From: Fumia sp045121595
GTDB lineage: Bacteria; Bacillota; Clostridia; Oscillospirales; Ruminococcaceae
Direction: 5' to 3'
Assembly: GCA_045121595.1 (NCBI GenBank)
Contig: JBGVGI010000012.1
Coordinates: forward strand, 62,001 to 126,000
DNA: 64,000 nucleotides
The position numbers were made by a program, and so were the translations under genes. Positions 47,061-56,815 of this stretch are shown here, in pieces. Each line of letters opens with the position of its first letter. Position 1 is the first letter of the stretch. The notes under the pieces were generated by a model. It searched no databases, was not told the origin of the DNA, and saw only the letters and a list, made by a program, of their open reading frames with translations.

Positions 47061-49477
47061 AAAAACTTTTCAATATAACGGGAATGTCCTGCTCTGCGTG
47101 TTCTGCACATATCGAAAAAGCAGTCAGTGAAACAAATGGCGTAAAAGAAGTTACCGTAAATTTACTCAGAAACAATATGTCGGTTGAATATGACGAAAAT
47201 GTAATCACTCCCGAAGGAATTATAGCTACTGTGATTTCGGCAGGATACGGTGCTTTTATCCCTGATAACCGAAAAAAAGAAAAACAAAACGATGAATTAA
47301 GAATTATGAAAAAACGTCTTATTCTGTCACTTGTTTTTATGATTCCGCTTTTTTATTTAAGTATGGGTCATATGATAAGCTTACCTATACCGCAGATTTT
47401 TCACCACTCCCCCGTTATTTTCGCATTTACACAGCTTTTACTCGCAATACCCGTTGTGATAATAAACTTCAAATTTTTCACAGTCGGATTTAAAACCCTT
47501 TTTAAAGGTGCACCGACTATGGATTCACTTATTGCACTCGGTTCATCCGCTTCAATGGTTTACGGAATTATCGCAATTTACCGTATGGTGTACTACAATA
47601 TAAATCTTACTATGGATTTGTATTTTGAGTCCGCCGCAATGATTTTAACTCTGATCACACTCGGAAAATTCTTAGAAACAAAAGCAAAATCAAAAACGTC
47701 GGATGCAATAACAAAGCTTGTTGAACTGCGACCCGAAACCGCAATAATCGAAGTTGACGGCAAAGAGGTAGAAGCCGAAGTATCCGCAATAAAAGAAAAT
47801 GACGTTATCATAATAAAACCCGGGTTTGTAATCCCCGTTGACGGCATTGTAACTGACGGTACTTCGTCGGTTGACGAATCCGCCATCACGGGCGAAAGTA
47901 TTCCCGTATTAAAAGAAAAAGGCAGTACGGTAGTTGGTGCTACCGTAAACAAAACGGGATTTTTCAAAATGAGGGCTACGAAGGTCGGTGACGACACAAC
48001 CCTTTCACAGATTATACGCCTTATGGAGGAAGCCTCTTCCTCGAAAGCTCCGATTTCAAGACTTGCCGATAAAATAAGCAGATACTTCGTTCCCGCAGTA
48101 ATACTTATTTCGGTTATATCCTTTATAGTATGGATTTTGGTTGGAAAAGACGTTGAATTTGCGCTTAACATCGCAATATCGGTACTCGTTATTTCCTGCC
48201 CGTGTGCCTTGGGACTTGCAACGCCTACCGCTATAATGGTAAGTATCGGTCAAGGTGCTAAAAATGGTATTCTCATAAAATCCGCAGAGGCTCTGGAAAC
48301 TGCCCACTCGGTAACCACTGTTGTACTGGATAAAACGGGGACTGTTACCGAAGGTAAACCCGTTGTTACCGACATTGTCCCATTAAATGGTATGACAAAG
48401 GAAAGACTTATGACGGTTGCGGTGTCACTCGAAAAACTGTCGGAGCATCCTCTTGCCGAGGCGGTAATAAACCACTGTGCCGATATCATTCCCCTCACCG
48501 TCAAAAACTTTAAAGCTTTCGGTGGACTCGGAATTTCGGCAGAAATCGAAGATGAAAAATATTTCGCAGGTAACTTAAGATTTTTAACTGAACAGAATAT
48601 AAAAACCGATTTATCGGAAGAATTCTCACTTTCAGGCAAAACTCCCCTTTACTTTGCAAACAAAACGGAAATTATCGGAATTATAGCGGTATCCGACCCC
48701 GTAAAACCCACCTCCGAAAATGCTATTGCTCTTTTGCAGAATATGGGAATTGACGTTGTAATGCTAACGGGTGACAACAAAAATACCGCGAATGCAATAA
48801 AAGAAAAGCTTAACTTAAAAACGGTTATCAGTGAAGTCCTCCCACAAGAAAAAGAAGCGCATATAAAAAGCTTTAAGGAAAAAGGCAAAGTGATTATGGT
48901 CGGTGACGGTATAAACGATGCCCCCGCCCTTGCCTCAGCCGATATAGGTATTGCGATTGGACAAGGCACAGACATCGCAATAGAATCTGCCGACGTGGTA
49001 CTCGTAAAATCAGATTTAAACGACGTAGTAACCTTAATTCAGCTTTCAAAAAAGACCATTAAAAACATAAAGGAAAATCTTTTCTGGGCACTTATATACA
49101 ATAGCCTCGGAATTCCCCTTGCGGCAGGTGTTTTCTTTACCTCACTCGGGCTTAAACTCAACCCAATGTTCGGTGCCGCCGCTATGAGTCTCAGTTCGTT
49201 CTGTGTTGTAAGTAATGCTTTAAGGTTAAAGCTTTTCAAACCCAATCTCAGTATTCAAAAAGAAGGTGATAAAATGAAAACTATTGTAATTGAAGGAATG
49301 ATGTGTCCTCACTGTCAGGGCAGAGTAAACGACGTATTAAATGCAATTGACGGAGTTTCAGCTACCGTTGACCTCGATAAAAAATCTGCTTTTATTGAGC
49401 TTTCAAAAGACGTTTCAGATGAAATATTAACAAAAGCAATAACCGATGCAGGATACAAAGTAACAGAGATTAAATAA
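47057..49477 (+). CDS. copA: Copper-translocating P-type ATPase with HMA domains at both ends
   Basis: An 806-residue P1B-ATPase exporting Cu(I). Order: N-terminal HMA with GMSCSACSAH (Cys 12 and 15 region), membrane helices, actuator TGES, the CPC metal site in ISCPCALGLATP, phosphorylation site DKTGT, the SEHPLAEA nucleotide motif, and GDGINDAPALA. After the last helix a second HMA domain (residues ~740-806) has EGMMCPHCQGR. The last 67 codons begin at an ATG with its own AGAAGGTGAT site, so a free CopZ-like chaperone may also be made. Starts within the cinA stop codon; terminator follows. Confidence 0.95.
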   Translation: MKKLFNITGMSCSACSAHIEKAVSETNGVKEVTVNLLRNNMSVEYDENVITPEGIIATVISAGYGAFIPDNRKKEKQNDELRIMKKRLILSLVFMIPLFYLSMGHMISLPIPQIFHHSPVIFAFTQLLLAIPVVIINFKFFTVGFKTLFKGAPTMDSLIALGSSASMVYGIIAIYRMVYYNINLTMDLYFESAAMILTLITLGKFLETKAKSKTSDAITKLVELRPETAIIEVDGKEVEAEVSAIKENDVIIIKPGFVIPVDGIVTDGTSSVDESAITGESIPVLKEKGSTVVGATVNKTGFFKMRATKVGDDTTLSQIIRLMEEASSSKAPISRLADKISRYFVPAVILISVISFIVWILVGKDVEFALNIAISVLVISCPCALGLATPTAIMVSIGQGAKNGILIKSAEALETAHSVTTVVLDKTGTVTEGKPVVTDIVPLNGMTKERLMTVAVSLEKLSEHPLAEAVINHCADIIPLTVKNFKAFGGLGISAEIEDEKYFAGNLRFLTEQNIKTDLSEEFSLSGKTPLYFANKTEIIGIIAVSDPVKPTSENAIALLQNMGIDVVMLTGDNKNTANAIKEKLNLKTVISEVLPQEKEAHIKSFKEKGKVIMVGDGINDAPALASADIGIAIGQGTDIAIESADVVLVKSDLNDVVTLIQLSKKTIKNIKENLFWALIYNSLGIPLAAGVFFTSLGLKLNPMFGAAAMSLSSFCVVSNALRLKLFKPNLSIQKEGDKMKTIVIEGMMCPHCQGRVNDVLNAIDGVSATVDLDKKSAFIELSKDVSDEILTKAITDAGYKVTEIK
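49274..49477 (+). other. Possible internal in-frame copZ-like cistron within copA
   Basis: ATG 49274 is in frame with copA and preceded by AGAAGGTGATAAA, a credible ribosome binding site lying in the linker just after the last transmembrane helix. Translation from it would give a 67-residue HMA protein with MCPHC, the size of CopZ copper chaperones. Whether it is used is not visible from sequence. Confidence 0.35.
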
Positions 49478-49478
49478 C

Positions 49479-49513
49479 AAAAAGCTCAGGCAATTTTGCC
49501 TGAGCTTTTTTGC
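49479..49513. terminator. Bidirectional terminator between copA and solute-binding protein 1
   Basis: AAAAGCTCAGGCAA / TTGCCTGAGCTTTT with T-runs both ways. The same hairpin framework, with changed loop sequence, recurs at 56765-56798 after the paralogous gene. Confidence 0.92.
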
Positions 49514-49527
49514 TTTAATATCAAAGA

Positions 49528-50859
49528 TTAGTTAATAGGATTAGCATCAGCGATAGGCTGAACTTTTTCCTGAACAGCTTTAGTAGCCATTTCTACTGTG
49601 TAGTTAGAATCTGTGAACACTTTGTTCATTTCGTCAGCAACAACAGAGAGGTACTGGTCAACGTAAGTAAGCATCGGGAAGCCTTTTACGTTGGGGTTCT
49701 GCATAAGTTTAGCAACATCTTTCTTGATGGGAAGAACTGTATCCATATCCTGCAAGGATTCAAGAGCAGAAATTCTACACATCATAGCACCTGTGTTATT
49801 CATACCTTTAGCAAGTTCAGCACTTGTTTCTTTACCTGTGATGTAGGAAAGGAGTTTCCAACCGTCCTCTTTGGAGTTCTGGGAATTGTTGTTGAGCATC
49901 AATGCTGTGATTGTGCAGAACATAGAACCTTCGAGTTCAGGTTTGTCGTCGGGATAAGGAACGTAAGTTACACCGTAGTTAAGCTCGGGAGCGTACTGTG
50001 AAACTTCATCAGGCATCTTTTCGCCGTTGAACTGCATAGCAGTTTTTCCGGAAAGGAAGGGCTTGTTAGCACCTGTACCAAGGCTTGTTTTGAATGTCTG
50101 CAATTTATCGTAACCGATTGCATTGTAGATATCAACCTGCCACTGGTAAGCATATCTCATTTCTTCTGTATCGAAAGTAATTTCGTTTGTTTCGGGATTA
50201 ATCCAACTTGCACCTGCAGCGATGGGCCACAATACGTTGTCAAGCCAAGGATAATCGGGAATATAACCTGCACGTGTGATGAAACCGTTTTCATCATAAG
50301 TTGTGAGGTCTACAGCTAACTTTTTGAGTTCACTGATTGTTTTGGGAGCTTCAACGCCTGCTTCTGCAAGAATATCAGTGTTGTAGTAGAGCTCAGAAGA
50401 GTTGAATGTTACAGGAATAGAATAAATTCTTCCTTTGTATGTAGCTCTGTCCCAAGCAGCGGGGATAATATCGTCTTTATCGAATTCTTTATCGTTGTTT
50501 ACAAAATCTGTAAGGTCAGCGATAATTCCTTCTTTACCCCATGCACCTGCCTGCTGCCACTGAGCTTTACAAATATCAGGGCCTGCACCGGAAGCGAGAG
50601 CTGTCATAATTTTTTCTGCTTTAACAGAGCCTACAACCTTTACAGTGTAACCTTCGTTTACAGCCATAAATTTGTCAGCTGCTTTGAGGTAACGCTGATG
50701 GTTACTTGTCACATCAAGGTCTTCGGGGTCTGTGTGCCAGATTTCAAGATTTACTGTTTCTCCATTTGCGGGTTTTTCGGCTACTTCTTTACCACAGCTT
50801 GCCATCAAAGAAAGCATCATAGCTGCTGCAAGAAGAGCAGAGATAATTCTCTTAAACAT
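49528..50859 (-). CDS. Sugar-binding lipoprotein (ABC solute-binding family 1), paralogue 1
   Basis: A 443-residue lipoprotein: signal peptide with lipobox LMASC (Cys ~22), then a MalE/family 1 fold (LEIWHTDPEDLDVTSNHQRYLKAADKF, GRIYSIPVTFNSSELYYNTDIL, GKTAMQFNGEKMP). It captures an oligosaccharide or related ligand at the membrane surface. It is strongly similar to the protein encoded at 56816-58150, including long identical DNA stretches and the same terminator. No ABC permease or ATPase is adjacent; they must be elsewhere. Ligand unknown. ATG 50859 follows AAAGGAG. Confidence 0.92.
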   Translation of the reverse strand: MFKRIISALLAAAMMLSLMASCGKEVAEKPANGETVNLEIWHTDPEDLDVTSNHQRYLKAADKFMAVNEGYTVKVVGSVKAEKIMTALASGAGPDICKAQWQQAGAWGKEGIIADLTDFVNNDKEFDKDDIIPAAWDRATYKGRIYSIPVTFNSSELYYNTDILAEAGVEAPKTISELKKLAVDLTTYDENGFITRAGYIPDYPWLDNVLWPIAAGASWINPETNEITFDTEEMRYAYQWQVDIYNAIGYDKLQTFKTSLGTGANKPFLSGKTAMQFNGEKMPDEVSQYAPELNYGVTYVPYPDDKPELEGSMFCTITALMLNNNSQNSKEDGWKLLSYITGKETSAELAKGMNNTGAMMCRISALESLQDMDTVLPIKKDVAKLMQNPNVKGFPMLTYVDQYLSVVADEMNKVFTDSNYTVEMATKAVQEKVQPIADANPIN

Positions 50860-50915
50860 AAATAAACTCCTTTCAAATTGAAAAGTTTTAATATAAAAAC
50901 TGTAATGAGTAAGTT

Positions 50916-50942
50916 TTACACAATTATCCCGATATTGTGTAA
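50916..50942. promoter_or_regulatory. Perfect 9-bp dyad upstream of solute-binding protein 1
   Basis: TTACACAAT and ATTGTGTAA are separated by nine bases, 57 bases upstream of the start codon, with centres about two helical turns apart. It looks like an operator for a dimeric regulator. No such site is seen upstream of paralogue 2. Confidence 0.5.
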
Positions 50943-51031
50943 GACTACGTCATCCACAATTTTACAAAGATATTATATATCAAACAAAATTAATTGTCCA
51001 TATAAAAAATAGACAAATTATTATAGCTTTT

Positions 51032-54000
51032 TTATAACGTCCACCTGCCGTCGGCAGCTAATCTGTAACCGTCAACGGTTGTGTTTTTTAACATTTTGCC
51101 GTTTGCGGGGTCAAGGTAATACCACTCGCCTTTTATAAGTTTCCAACCCGTTACCATAGCACCTGACGCATCAAGGTAGTACCAGTCGTTTTTGTAAAGC
51201 ACCCACCCTGTCATCATAGCACCGCTCTGAGTGAAATAATACCATTTGCCGTTCACTTCTACCCAACAAGCTTTTGCCATAGCACCTGAAGGCATCATAT
51301 AATACCATCTGCCGTTATCGGATACCCAACCTTTCTTCATGGCACCTGACTCACCAAAATAGTACCAGATATTATCAACCTTATACCATCCGTTGTTTGC
51401 CATAACGCCGTTGTCTTTAAGGTAATACCACGTATTTTCTTCTCTAAGCCAACCGTTTTTCATATATCCGTCATTATCAAGATAATACCAGTCACCGCTT
51501 ACTTTAACCCAACCTTTAACAAAGTTGCCTTCCTTATCCTTAAGCTTGTAACCGTTATTTACCGTAAACCAGGTATAACCGTCTTCAGAAGGTTTAGCAG
51601 TTTCAATAACGTCGTATACGGGGTCATCGTAGTAGGAACCTCCCCCACCTACGTTACCGCCTGTTGTAAATCCCGGCTTTTCAAGACTACTGTCAATCAT
51701 TTCGGTTGTAAGGTTTACAATATGCGGAATCTGTTCGGTAAGAGTGCCGTTGATAATTCCATAAATTGCATCATAAAGCTTACGTACGTCTTTATTTTTG
51801 GAATAAGCGATATCATAAAGGTCACGTTTACCCTGATACCATGAACGGTAAACGTCACGACCCGTCATATTGTACTCAACGGCAGCATTGATATAATCAA
51901 GGAATGCATTGTATTTGTGCGGGTCGGTAGCAACGCTTCCGTTAAACTCAAACTCCATACTTGCATGGAGATAACTTGCAGTAGCGGCAACCGTAGTACA
52001 GGAACCGGGATTACCAAAGTATCCGTAATCGAATTCTTCATTATTCTTTATAAAGTAAGTACCCGTCTGTATCGACCATACGTCAAAGTTGTTTTTACGC
52101 GCATGGAAGGTACCACCTGCACTCTTGTAAGGAATCCAGTAGAATAAGAATTCATCGTTATATTTTTCTTCGGCTTCGTTGATAATCTCTGCAGTTTTCA
52201 TTACGTAAGCATCGTCCGAGTCAACTGACTGGATATGCTCGTGAGTCCAGTAGTAACCTGTGAAATCAATGGCTTCGTAGTTCTTTTCGGCAAGTTTTTC
52301 CTGAATAACGTCAACCCACCATCTTGTGTAGTATTCAAAGTTATCCATATCTTCGATATCCACGATTTCTCTGCCTTCAATGTAACCGAAATAATCAGGC
52401 TTGAAGTCACCCTCGTGGAACACCTGTGGGAAGCTCATTACAAGCTTAACCTTATAATCGGGGAGATTTAAGTCCTCTCGAACCTGAAGTGCAGCCTTGT
52501 TGAGTTCATCAACGTCTCCGCCCTCTTTAAACATCTGATTAAGCCAGTAATAAATATCGTCGGCATTCCAGGATGTGTCCCATCCGTGACCACGTCCCGA
52601 ATTAGCATTAAGTGCCAAGAACAATACGGCGTCGTAAAGAGTATCAACGGGATTTCCGTTTTCATCAATGTAAGTGAGCATGGGTTTAAATCTGAATGCA
52701 TCCCATTCACCCGGCCACGCGTCACCTTCTTTATCGTATTCATACCAACCGTTGTAACAAAGGAGCAAGTCGTGAATACCACCCGTTTCGGCAGGAGTTA
52801 AATAGTCACCACCGTTATCGTGAGGAGTAGCCTTCTTAGCAACCTCTTCAGCTGACATAACGTTATCGCCCGTTTTAACTTCATCGTAACCCATTACTTC
52901 GATTTCGTCAATCATCGTTGTTGTAACAAGTTCCCAGAACACTCTTACGTATCTTGCCACAACCATCTCAGCGCCGTTGGTCATATCCTTATTTTCGCCG
53001 TTTTTGTTACCAACGTGCCAACCGTAGTCAACTACCTGATTTGTAGGACGGATAGAAGCTAAATCGTTATGAGAAAGCTTCATCCAGTTGTACCCGTCAA
53101 CCGAAACGAGAGTATCGCAGTATTTCGGAACGTTGATACCGTTACTGATAGAACCCAAGAAAGTAGCCTTTACCGAGGTAATAGTTTTAAGTTCACCAAG
53201 GTCTACGATATAGCTTTTGTATTCTTCACGATACTTTGTTTCATTTGTAGGACCTTTTTCTTTAAGAAGGTGTCCCGTCCAGGCAGAATCCATATAGGAA
53301 GTTGTTCCGTGAATACCATCTGTAAGTTCTTTATCATTCGTATCGGGATAAGCAGGAGTTGTGAGTGCAGGAACTCTCTCGTAAGGCTTGCCGAGAGCCA
53401 GATTATGTTCACCCACAGGATTATCAATAGCAATCGCAGAAGAAGAAGTTTTTCCGCGTTTACCGATAATTTTCATTTCGTCAACAGAAACAATCTTACC
53501 TGCAGGAACATCAAATTCAACTCTTACAAAACGTGTGTATATTGCAGATGCATTCTCAACGTATGTATTGAAAGTATCAACATCACCGTTCCAGACAAAG
53601 GTTACTCCTCGTCCGTCTTCGTCAGTTTTTGTAGCGGAGAAAAACTCTTTGACAGTTACCCACTTATTACCGTCAGTTGAAACCTTGAAAACAAGGTTTG
53701 AAGGCACACCCGAACCACTTCTTGTATGGAAAGATATTTCTTCAACAGAGTTTAAAGCGGTAAGGTCAAAATCGAGTACAACGTGGTCATCGGAAGTACC
53801 CTTATATTCGTATTTCACCCACTCTCCGTAAACACCGTCTGTGAGCATTGAAACGTCACCTGTATCGGCATTACGGGACGCAGTTACGGGATAATTAGCA
53901 GAAAGGTTATAGGAAAGTTTACTGTCGTCTGTAAGCTCATCGTCAAGTGTGCCGTCAAAGGTCTTAAAGACTTCGATTTCATCAAGTGCTACAAAGTCAG

Positions 54001-56644
54001 TACCCGTAACGGTAACCTTTATATATCTTCCTTTGGAAGCAAAGGGCTGACCATAGTCAAAACGGCTTGTACCTGCAGAAGCACCCTGCAAAGCATCAAG
54101 CTCACTGTCAGTAAAGAATTTCCAGTCAGTTTTGTTACTTGAATATTCCACCTTTACAGAGGTAGGATATTTAGAAGAAGTATTCTCAACGCTCTGATAA
54201 CCACCATTTCCTTCAGGAGCATTGAAAGCTACCCACTCTTTAGAATCAGCACTTGAGGTACCGTGTCTGCCGTCAGTAAGCTTGATTCCGCTGTCGGGAT
54301 AGAAGGATGCAAAATCGGAATTTACTTCATAAGACTTACCAAAGGCAATGTTTTCGGGATCAGGATCAGAAACTCTCTCACCCATCTTCTCCGGAGTATT
54401 TTTTTCACGGGGTGTCTGAACAGCATTGATCTGTACCTCATCAACAAACACCCAGGAAGTGTCAAACACCCAGCTGAGTCGCACATAACGTGCATTTACC
54501 GCTTCGGGAACTGCGGAAATGTATTCGTAAACACCTGCTGCGGTCTTACCTGAAGCATTGAGGAAACCAACAGAAACTCTCTGGAATTCCTGTTCTTCTC
54601 CAAGGTCGATTATAACAGAATAAGCAGAGTCATCGGGCATAAATGGTGTCCACTGATTTCCGTCGGAAGAAATCTCAATCAGAATATTGTTTGGAACGCT
54701 TATGCCTCCACTTGCTGTAAGGAAGTTTACCTTAACTTCTTCAAAGGATTTAACTTCTTCAAGGTCAAAGATAACGTTATTTTCAGCTTTTATTTTGCCA
54801 TTGAAACCTGCCCAGGCTGCATCACTTGTAGTCGGGGAAACCGCCAGAACACCATCGGTAAGTTCTTTGCCATCGGTATCGGGGTATTTACTGTCGGGAA
54901 TGATTGAGGACGTATACTTTTTGCCGTAAACCAGGTTGTTATCCTGCGGTACGGGGGCATCGGGCTCATCGTCATCATCGTATGAGGGAGGAGTAAGATT
55001 ACCTGCGAGTGTTTCACCCGTAAGAACGTCATAAACTGAAATTTCGTCGATAAATGCCCATGCACCTGAGCCTGTAACGGTAAACTTAAGCTCAGTCGCT
55101 TTGATAATTTCGTCACAACCGATTAAAAATTCGTATCTCTTTTCGGTACTCTTAGGCTGACCACTGAAAATTTCGGTCCAGTCGTTGTTATTCTCGTTTT
55201 TCACGAACACCTTAACGTTTGAAGGCATCTTGATACCCGAAGTATTTCCGAGAAAACCGATATTTATCTGTCTGAATTCAATTGCATTTCCAAGTGCAAA
55301 ATCAATATCAAAGGTTACGTTATCGTCTTTTGTATGTACGCCGAGTGCTTCACCGCTATTCCATTTACTTGCCATAACGCCGTCTGTAAGTTTTTCACCA
55401 TTTACGTCAGTACCGTTTGTATGGAATCCGTCGGCAGTAACAGAAGTCGTATATTTTTTGCCCGTAATAAGGTTTACGGGTTCTTTTTTAACCGTTACAG
55501 TACAATCGTTACTGAAAACTGCTACCGACGTACCATTCTTTGTATTGATAACCTGAGCCTCGTAAACGCCCTCATCTAAAACTTTTACGGATTCGATGGA
55601 AAAAACAGAGGAAGTGGCACCGTCAATTTTCTCACCGTCTTTGTACCACTGATATAAAATCTCTCCCCCGTCAACAGAACGTGCCGATACTTCAAGCTTG
55701 AGCTCGTCGCCCGATGTTAAAAAACAACCTGATGCGATATCTTTATCTATTTCGGGTGGATATGCAGATGCATCGGAGTTGCCTACTAAAACTGTGGAAG
55801 TTTTACTGAACTGCGAAGCGGAATATCCGTTTACTGTATTTGTGATTTCCACTCTGTAGCTTCCTGCATCCTCTGCAGTTGCATTTTCAATTATATTCGA
55901 AGGGGTATTTTCACCGACAGGAGTATTCTCTTTATACCACTGATAAGAAACTTCCCCGCCTTCAGGTGAAACGGCATCAACCTTCATAGTATAGGATGAG
56001 CCTTCTTCAATGTATATACTTTCATCAAGATCTTTTATAATCTGAGGTGCTATAACTTTCTGTGTAGTTTCAAGAATTCCGTCCGCAACAGTACTCGTTT
56101 CAGCGAACACGTCGATTTCATCCATAAACGTCCAGACACCACCGCCTGTAAGAGTAAATTTCAAAGCGTAGGCGTAGATATTTTCCTCAGTTGCAAGTAC
56201 CGTGTCTGCACGACCCGTACCGGTTACAGCGCTTCCGCTATAAATGGTTTCCCAGTCATTTCCTGAGGAAGTTCTTCTCTCTACAACAAGACCTGAGGGG
56301 AATTTGATACCTGCCTTGCCTCCGAAAAAGCCCATCACAATCTGTTTAAATACAATGGGATTTTCAAATTCAAAAGTCATACTGAAAGTCTTTGTACTGT
56401 CCTTGGTATGAAAACCTACCGCTGCAGAATCCTCCCAGTCAGTACCATAAACACCGTCAGTGAGCATTGAATAATCAAAGTCAGGATGAGCCGAATGAAA
56501 ATGCTCATCGGCAATAGACATAGTATAGTTAACCCCTGCAATAAGGTTTTCGGCTTCTTTGTTTGCGCTTACCGAAACTACCCCACCAAAGGAAGAAAGC
56601 ATAATGACCGTTGAAAGAAATAATGCCGTAATTTTTTTTAGCAT
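51032..56644 (-). CDS. Giant surface protein: discoidin domains, Ig-like domains, DUF4855, wall-binding repeats
   Basis: A 1,870-residue secreted protein. Signal peptide 1-27; F5/8 type C (discoidin)-like domain ~30-185; two Ig-like domains ~190-390 (SYQWYKENTPVG, LYQWYKDGEKID); about five further discoidin-like domains ~390-1270, each opening with an N(L/I)..GK.Y...LTDG motif and ending in (F/V).DEI.V; a DUF4855 domain ~1285-1640 (LLLCYNGWYEYD, FTGYYWTHE, SMEFEFNGS); a Gly/Tyr linker; then seven to eight choline-binding-type repeats (DWYYLDNDGYM etc.) to the end. DUF4855 is predicted to be a glycosidase-like TIM barrel, with E1469 and E1564/E1566 as candidate catalytic residues. Likely a wall-attached glycan-binding and perhaps glycan-cleaving enzyme. 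Confidence 0.85.
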   Translation of the reverse strand: MLKKITALFLSTVIMLSSFGGVVSVSANKEAENLIAGVNYTMSIADEHFHSAHPDFDYSMLTDGVYGTDWEDSAAVGFHTKDSTKTFSMTFEFENPIVFKQIVMGFFGGKAGIKFPSGLVVERRTSSGNDWETIYSGSAVTGTGRADTVLATEENIYAYALKFTLTGGGVWTFMDEIDVFAETSTVADGILETTQKVIAPQIIKDLDESIYIEEGSSYTMKVDAVSPEGGEVSYQWYKENTPVGENTPSNIIENATAEDAGSYRVEITNTVNGYSASQFSKTSTVLVGNSDASAYPPEIDKDIASGCFLTSGDELKLEVSARSVDGGEILYQWYKDGEKIDGATSSVFSIESVKVLDEGVYEAQVINTKNGTSVAVFSNDCTVTVKKEPVNLITGKKYTTSVTADGFHTNGTDVNGEKLTDGVMASKWNSGEALGVHTKDDNVTFDIDFALGNAIEFRQINIGFLGNTSGIKMPSNVKVFVKNENNNDWTEIFSGQPKSTEKRYEFLIGCDEIIKATELKFTVTGSGAWAFIDEISVYDVLTGETLAGNLTPPSYDDDDEPDAPVPQDNNLVYGKKYTSSIIPDSKYPDTDGKELTDGVLAVSPTTSDAAWAGFNGKIKAENNVIFDLEEVKSFEEVKVNFLTASGGISVPNNILIEISSDGNQWTPFMPDDSAYSVIIDLGEEQEFQRVSVGFLNASGKTAAGVYEYISAVPEAVNARYVRLSWVFDTSWVFVDEVQINAVQTPREKNTPEKMGERVSDPDPENIAFGKSYEVNSDFASFYPDSGIKLTDGRHGTSSADSKEWVAFNAPEGNGGYQSVENTSSKYPTSVKVEYSSNKTDWKFFTDSELDALQGASAGTSRFDYGQPFASKGRYIKVTVTGTDFVALDEIEVFKTFDGTLDDELTDDSKLSYNLSANYPVTASRNADTGDVSMLTDGVYGEWVKYEYKGTSDDHVVLDFDLTALNSVEEISFHTRSGSGVPSNLVFKVSTDGNKWVTVKEFFSATKTDEDGRGVTFVWNGDVDTFNTYVENASAIYTRFVRVEFDVPAGKIVSVDEMKIIGKRGKTSSSAIAIDNPVGEHNLALGKPYERVPALTTPAYPDTNDKELTDGIHGTTSYMDSAWTGHLLKEKGPTNETKYREEYKSYIVDLGELKTITSVKATFLGSISNGINVPKYCDTLVSVDGYNWMKLSHNDLASIRPTNQVVDYGWHVGNKNGENKDMTNGAEMVVARYVRVFWELVTTTMIDEIEVMGYDEVKTGDNVMSAEEVAKKATPHDNGGDYLTPAETGGIHDLLLCYNGWYEYDKEGDAWPGEWDAFRFKPMLTYIDENGNPVDTLYDAVLFLALNANSGRGHGWDTSWNADDIYYWLNQMFKEGGDVDELNKAALQVREDLNLPDYKVKLVMSFPQVFHEGDFKPDYFGYIEGREIVDIEDMDNFEYYTRWWVDVIQEKLAEKNYEAIDFTGYYWTHEHIQSVDSDDAYVMKTAEIINEAEEKYNDEFLFYWIPYKSAGGTFHARKNNFDVWSIQTGTYFIKNNEEFDYGYFGNPGSCTTVAATASYLHASMEFEFNGSVATDPHKYNAFLDYINAAVEYNMTGRDVYRSWYQGKRDLYDIAYSKNKDVRKLYDAIYGIINGTLTEQIPHIVNLTTEMIDSSLEKPGFTTGGNVGGGGSYYDDPVYDVIETAKPSEDGYTWFTVNNGYKLKDKEGNFVKGWVKVSGDWYYLDNDGYMKNGWLREENTWYYLKDNGVMANNGWYKVDNIWYYFGESGAMKKGWVSDNGRWYYMMPSGAMAKACWVEVNGKWYYFTQSGAMMTGWVLYKNDWYYLDASGAMVTGWKLIKGEWYYLDPANGKMLKNTTVDGYRLAADGRWTL

Positions 56645-56685
56645 AAAAATGCACCTCTATGTAAAATTTATTAGTTTTCAATATA

Positions 56686-56714
56686 ATTATATCACAGTGC
56701 TACAATTTTGTAAA
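56686..56714 (-). promoter_or_regulatory. Promoter of the 1,870-residue protein gene
   Basis: On the minus strand TTTACA (56714-56709), 17-bp spacer, extended -10 TGATATAAT (to 56686), 41 bases upstream of the start codon. Confidence 0.8.
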
Positions 56715-56764
56715 ATATAATATAAACTGTTGTTGCCATATTTTTGAAAGTATGGTGAAAATAG

Positions 56765-56798
56765 AAAAAAAGCTCAGGTTTAAAAACCTGAGCTTTTT
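56765..56798 (-). terminator. Terminator of solute-binding protein 2
   Basis: AAAAAAGCTCAGGTTT / AAACCTGAGCTTTTTT, paralogous to the terminator at 49479-49513; downstream bases up to the stop codon are almost the same in both copies. Confidence 0.92.
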
Positions 56799-56815
56799 TG
56801 CTTTAATATCAAAGA

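Noticed and set aside
50987..51020. Terminator for the 1,870-residue protein gene
   Set aside because: TTGTC/GACAA with imperfect inner pairing is too weak to call; no clear terminator is seen there.
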